A stretch of 41,121 bases of DNA from IMG/VR virus record IMGVR_UViG_3300036770_008701, positions 1 through 41,121 of that record. One strand, 5' to 3'. The position numbers were made by a program, and so were the translations under genes. Source of the DNA: a virus. Of this stretch, positions 39,865 through 41,121 are shown one piece after another. The first letter of the stretch is position 1. The number at the start of each line of letters is the position of its first letter. Under the pieces are notes generated by a model. That model was not told the origin of the DNA. It worked only from the letters and a program-made list of their open reading frames with translations, and ran no database searches.

Positions 39865-41121
39865 ATGTCCAAAGCACCCAAAGCCACCCGTCCGCCCCTG
39901 TTCCGTGTGCGCCCCGCCGCCGGGGGTCGCATGCGCTATAGCTGGGAACCATCGGCCCCGCTGGCCAAGGCCGGATGGCCCACGGTGCCTATCGGCATGT
40001 CAGACGCCATGACGGAGTTTCAGGCATGGGAGAAGGCGCGTGCCTTCAACACCATGGTGGCGGACTGGCAGGCCGGACTGCTGTCGGAAGTTCCCGATCT
40101 GCTGCTATCCATGAAGTCGATTAAGCGTGACCGGCGGCCCGCATCCAAACGTCTGGCCCGTCCGGCAGCGATCAAGGGCACCTGCGGCCATCTGATCGAA
40201 TGCTATCTGGCCAGCCCGGAATTTGAGCGGCTATCGGAGAATACGCGCCGTGTCTACCGCCCCGATATCGACGTGATCCGGGAATGGTGCGGCGATCTGG
40301 CCGTGGCCAGCATTACGCCAAAGGCCTGCAAGACGCTCTACAACGCCATCCGCAAACGCGCGGCCACCCGTGCTGGCAAGGTGGTGGTGGTGGGGCGCCT
40401 GCTCTGGAAATGGGCCATCGGCGATGACCTGGCCACCACCAACCCCTGGCGGGATGTTGAGGTGCATGCACCCCGGCGGGAACTGCCCATGCTCTGGTCT
40501 GCCGCAGCATTGGCCCATTTCGTGGCGGTAGCGGACAGGATGGGGGAGCATGGGGTCGGCACGGCCATCCTGCTGAATAGCTGGCTGGGACAGCGCAAGG
40601 CCGATGTCCTGAAATGGTCGCGCCGCATGTACCGCAACGGCGAACTGTCGGTGACGCAGCAGAAAACCAATGCCCGTGTGGATTTGCCCCTGGGTATTGT
40701 CCCGCCCCTGGTGGCGCGGCTGAAAGCCGACGATGCCCGCGCCGCATCGCGCGGCATATCCTCCACATACCTGATCTATGATCCCGCCACGGGCCGGCCC
40801 TACACGGACGGTTCCATGCGCGATGTATTCAACCGCGTGCGCGATGCCGCCGTGGCGGGCCTGCCCGCCACCGATGACCTGCCCGCCCTGCCGGGCATGG
40901 CAGAGATTGCCGACCTGGATATGATGCATCTTCGCCATACAGCAGTGACGGCCCTGCTGGATGCCGGCTGCACCATCCCACAGGTCCGCTCGATCAGCGG
41001 TCACAGCATGGCCAGCATCACGCAGATTATGGAACTCTATGGTATCGTCACCCGCAAACAAGCCGGCGACGCCTTCCGCCTGCGCATGGCGGCGGAAGGG
41101 ATGGACGGCACAGAAGATTGA
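39865..41121 (+). CDS. int: Tyrosine integrase
   Basis: 418 residues from ATG 39865, which has GAGG upstream. The N-terminal core-binding domain (about 105-195) is followed by a catalytic domain with Arg244 (LGQRKADVL), a likely beta-hairpin Lys267 (QQKTN), Arg357 in MMHLRHT, His380 in ISGHSM and nucleophile Tyr392 in MELYGI. The usual box II H-x-x-R reads M-H-L-R: Met354 replaces the first His, with a His next to it. It would recombine attP with the tRNA-Leu 3' end. The stop codon is the last base of the window. Confidence 0.9.
   Translation: MSKAPKATRPPLFRVRPAAGGRMRYSWEPSAPLAKAGWPTVPIGMSDAMTEFQAWEKARAFNTMVADWQAGLLSEVPDLLLSMKSIKRDRRPASKRLARPAAIKGTCGHLIECYLASPEFERLSENTRRVYRPDIDVIREWCGDLAVASITPKACKTLYNAIRKRAATRAGKVVVVGRLLWKWAIGDDLATTNPWRDVEVHAPRRELPMLWSAAALAHFVAVADRMGEHGVGTAILLNSWLGQRKADVLKWSRRMYRNGELSVTQQKTNARVDLPLGIVPPLVARLKADDARAASRGISSTYLIYDPATGRPYTDGSMRDVFNRVRDAAVAGLPATDDLPALPGMAEIADLDMMHLRHTAVTALLDAGCTIPQVRSISGHSMASITQIMELYGIVTRKQAGDAFRLRMAAEGMDGTED

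Overview
The window is a nearly complete, high-GC, temperate podovirus-type prophage in what looks like an alphaproteobacterium. The host call is an inference from the GC-rich coding style and TTGAC-type promoters; a Rhodospirillales or Azospirillum-like host would fit. At the left end (709-763, minus strand) lies the 3' part of a tRNA-Leu(UAA) gene with no 5' half, read as the displaced attachment site. The 195-aa gene at 1-588 is probably host flank. At the right end a tyrosine integrase stops on the last base of the window. From the direction of the tRNA fragment, the intact tRNA-Leu should lie just beyond 41121.

Layout. (1) 868-1876: lysis genes (holin-like protein, GH108 endolysin, membrane-anchored coiled-coil protein). 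(2) 1887-7621: tail fibre chaperone-like protein, beta-helix tailspike, and tail fibre with an S74 self-cleaving domain. (3) 7625-15808: three DNA-ejection (internal virion) proteins, one with a ddrB-like ParB domain. (4) 15810-23693: T7-like tail tubular B and A proteins, a cement-protein candidate, major capsid protein, scaffold, Bbp19-like protein, portal, a small Gly-rich protein and a T7 gp13/GNAT-like protein. The order Bbp19-like, scaffold, capsid, ~140-aa protein matches that of Bordetella phage BPP-1. (5) 23700-24959: an AT-rich, frame-disrupted plus-strand insertion and a zinc-ribbon gene, associated with hairpins. (6) 24962-27779: a hypothetical gene and the large and small terminase subunits. 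(7) 27780-28105: a mirror-symmetric array of twelve TGGTAC repeats. (8) 28106-33602: replication and early leftward operon (helicase-like ATPase, Toprim primase, small unknown genes, Cro-like gene). Most junctions in the leftward block are 1-16 base overlaps such as ATGA, GTGA or TGATG, so it reads as long translationally coupled operons. (9) 33603-35027: immunity region with a divergent XRE repressor, an exported-protein gene, a structured noncoding stretch, and two promoters carrying the same operator. (10) 35028-41121: rightward operon (LexA-like DNA-binding protein, AlpA/Xis-like protein, XRE-ParB fusion, small genes, integrase).

How it works together (inference): the XRE repressor at 33698 and the Cro-like protein at 33342 compete for a GTAGG-N5-CCTAC operator found in both the leftward early promoter (33614-33628) and the rightward promoter (34971-34987). 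Leftward expression gives replication, then packaging, virion and lysis genes; rightward expression gives regulators, ParB-like protein and integrase. The least explained features are the mirrored TGGTAC array, seven widely spaced copies of a 15-bp palindrome (GCGAATGNCATTCGC type), and the AT-rich cargo gene.
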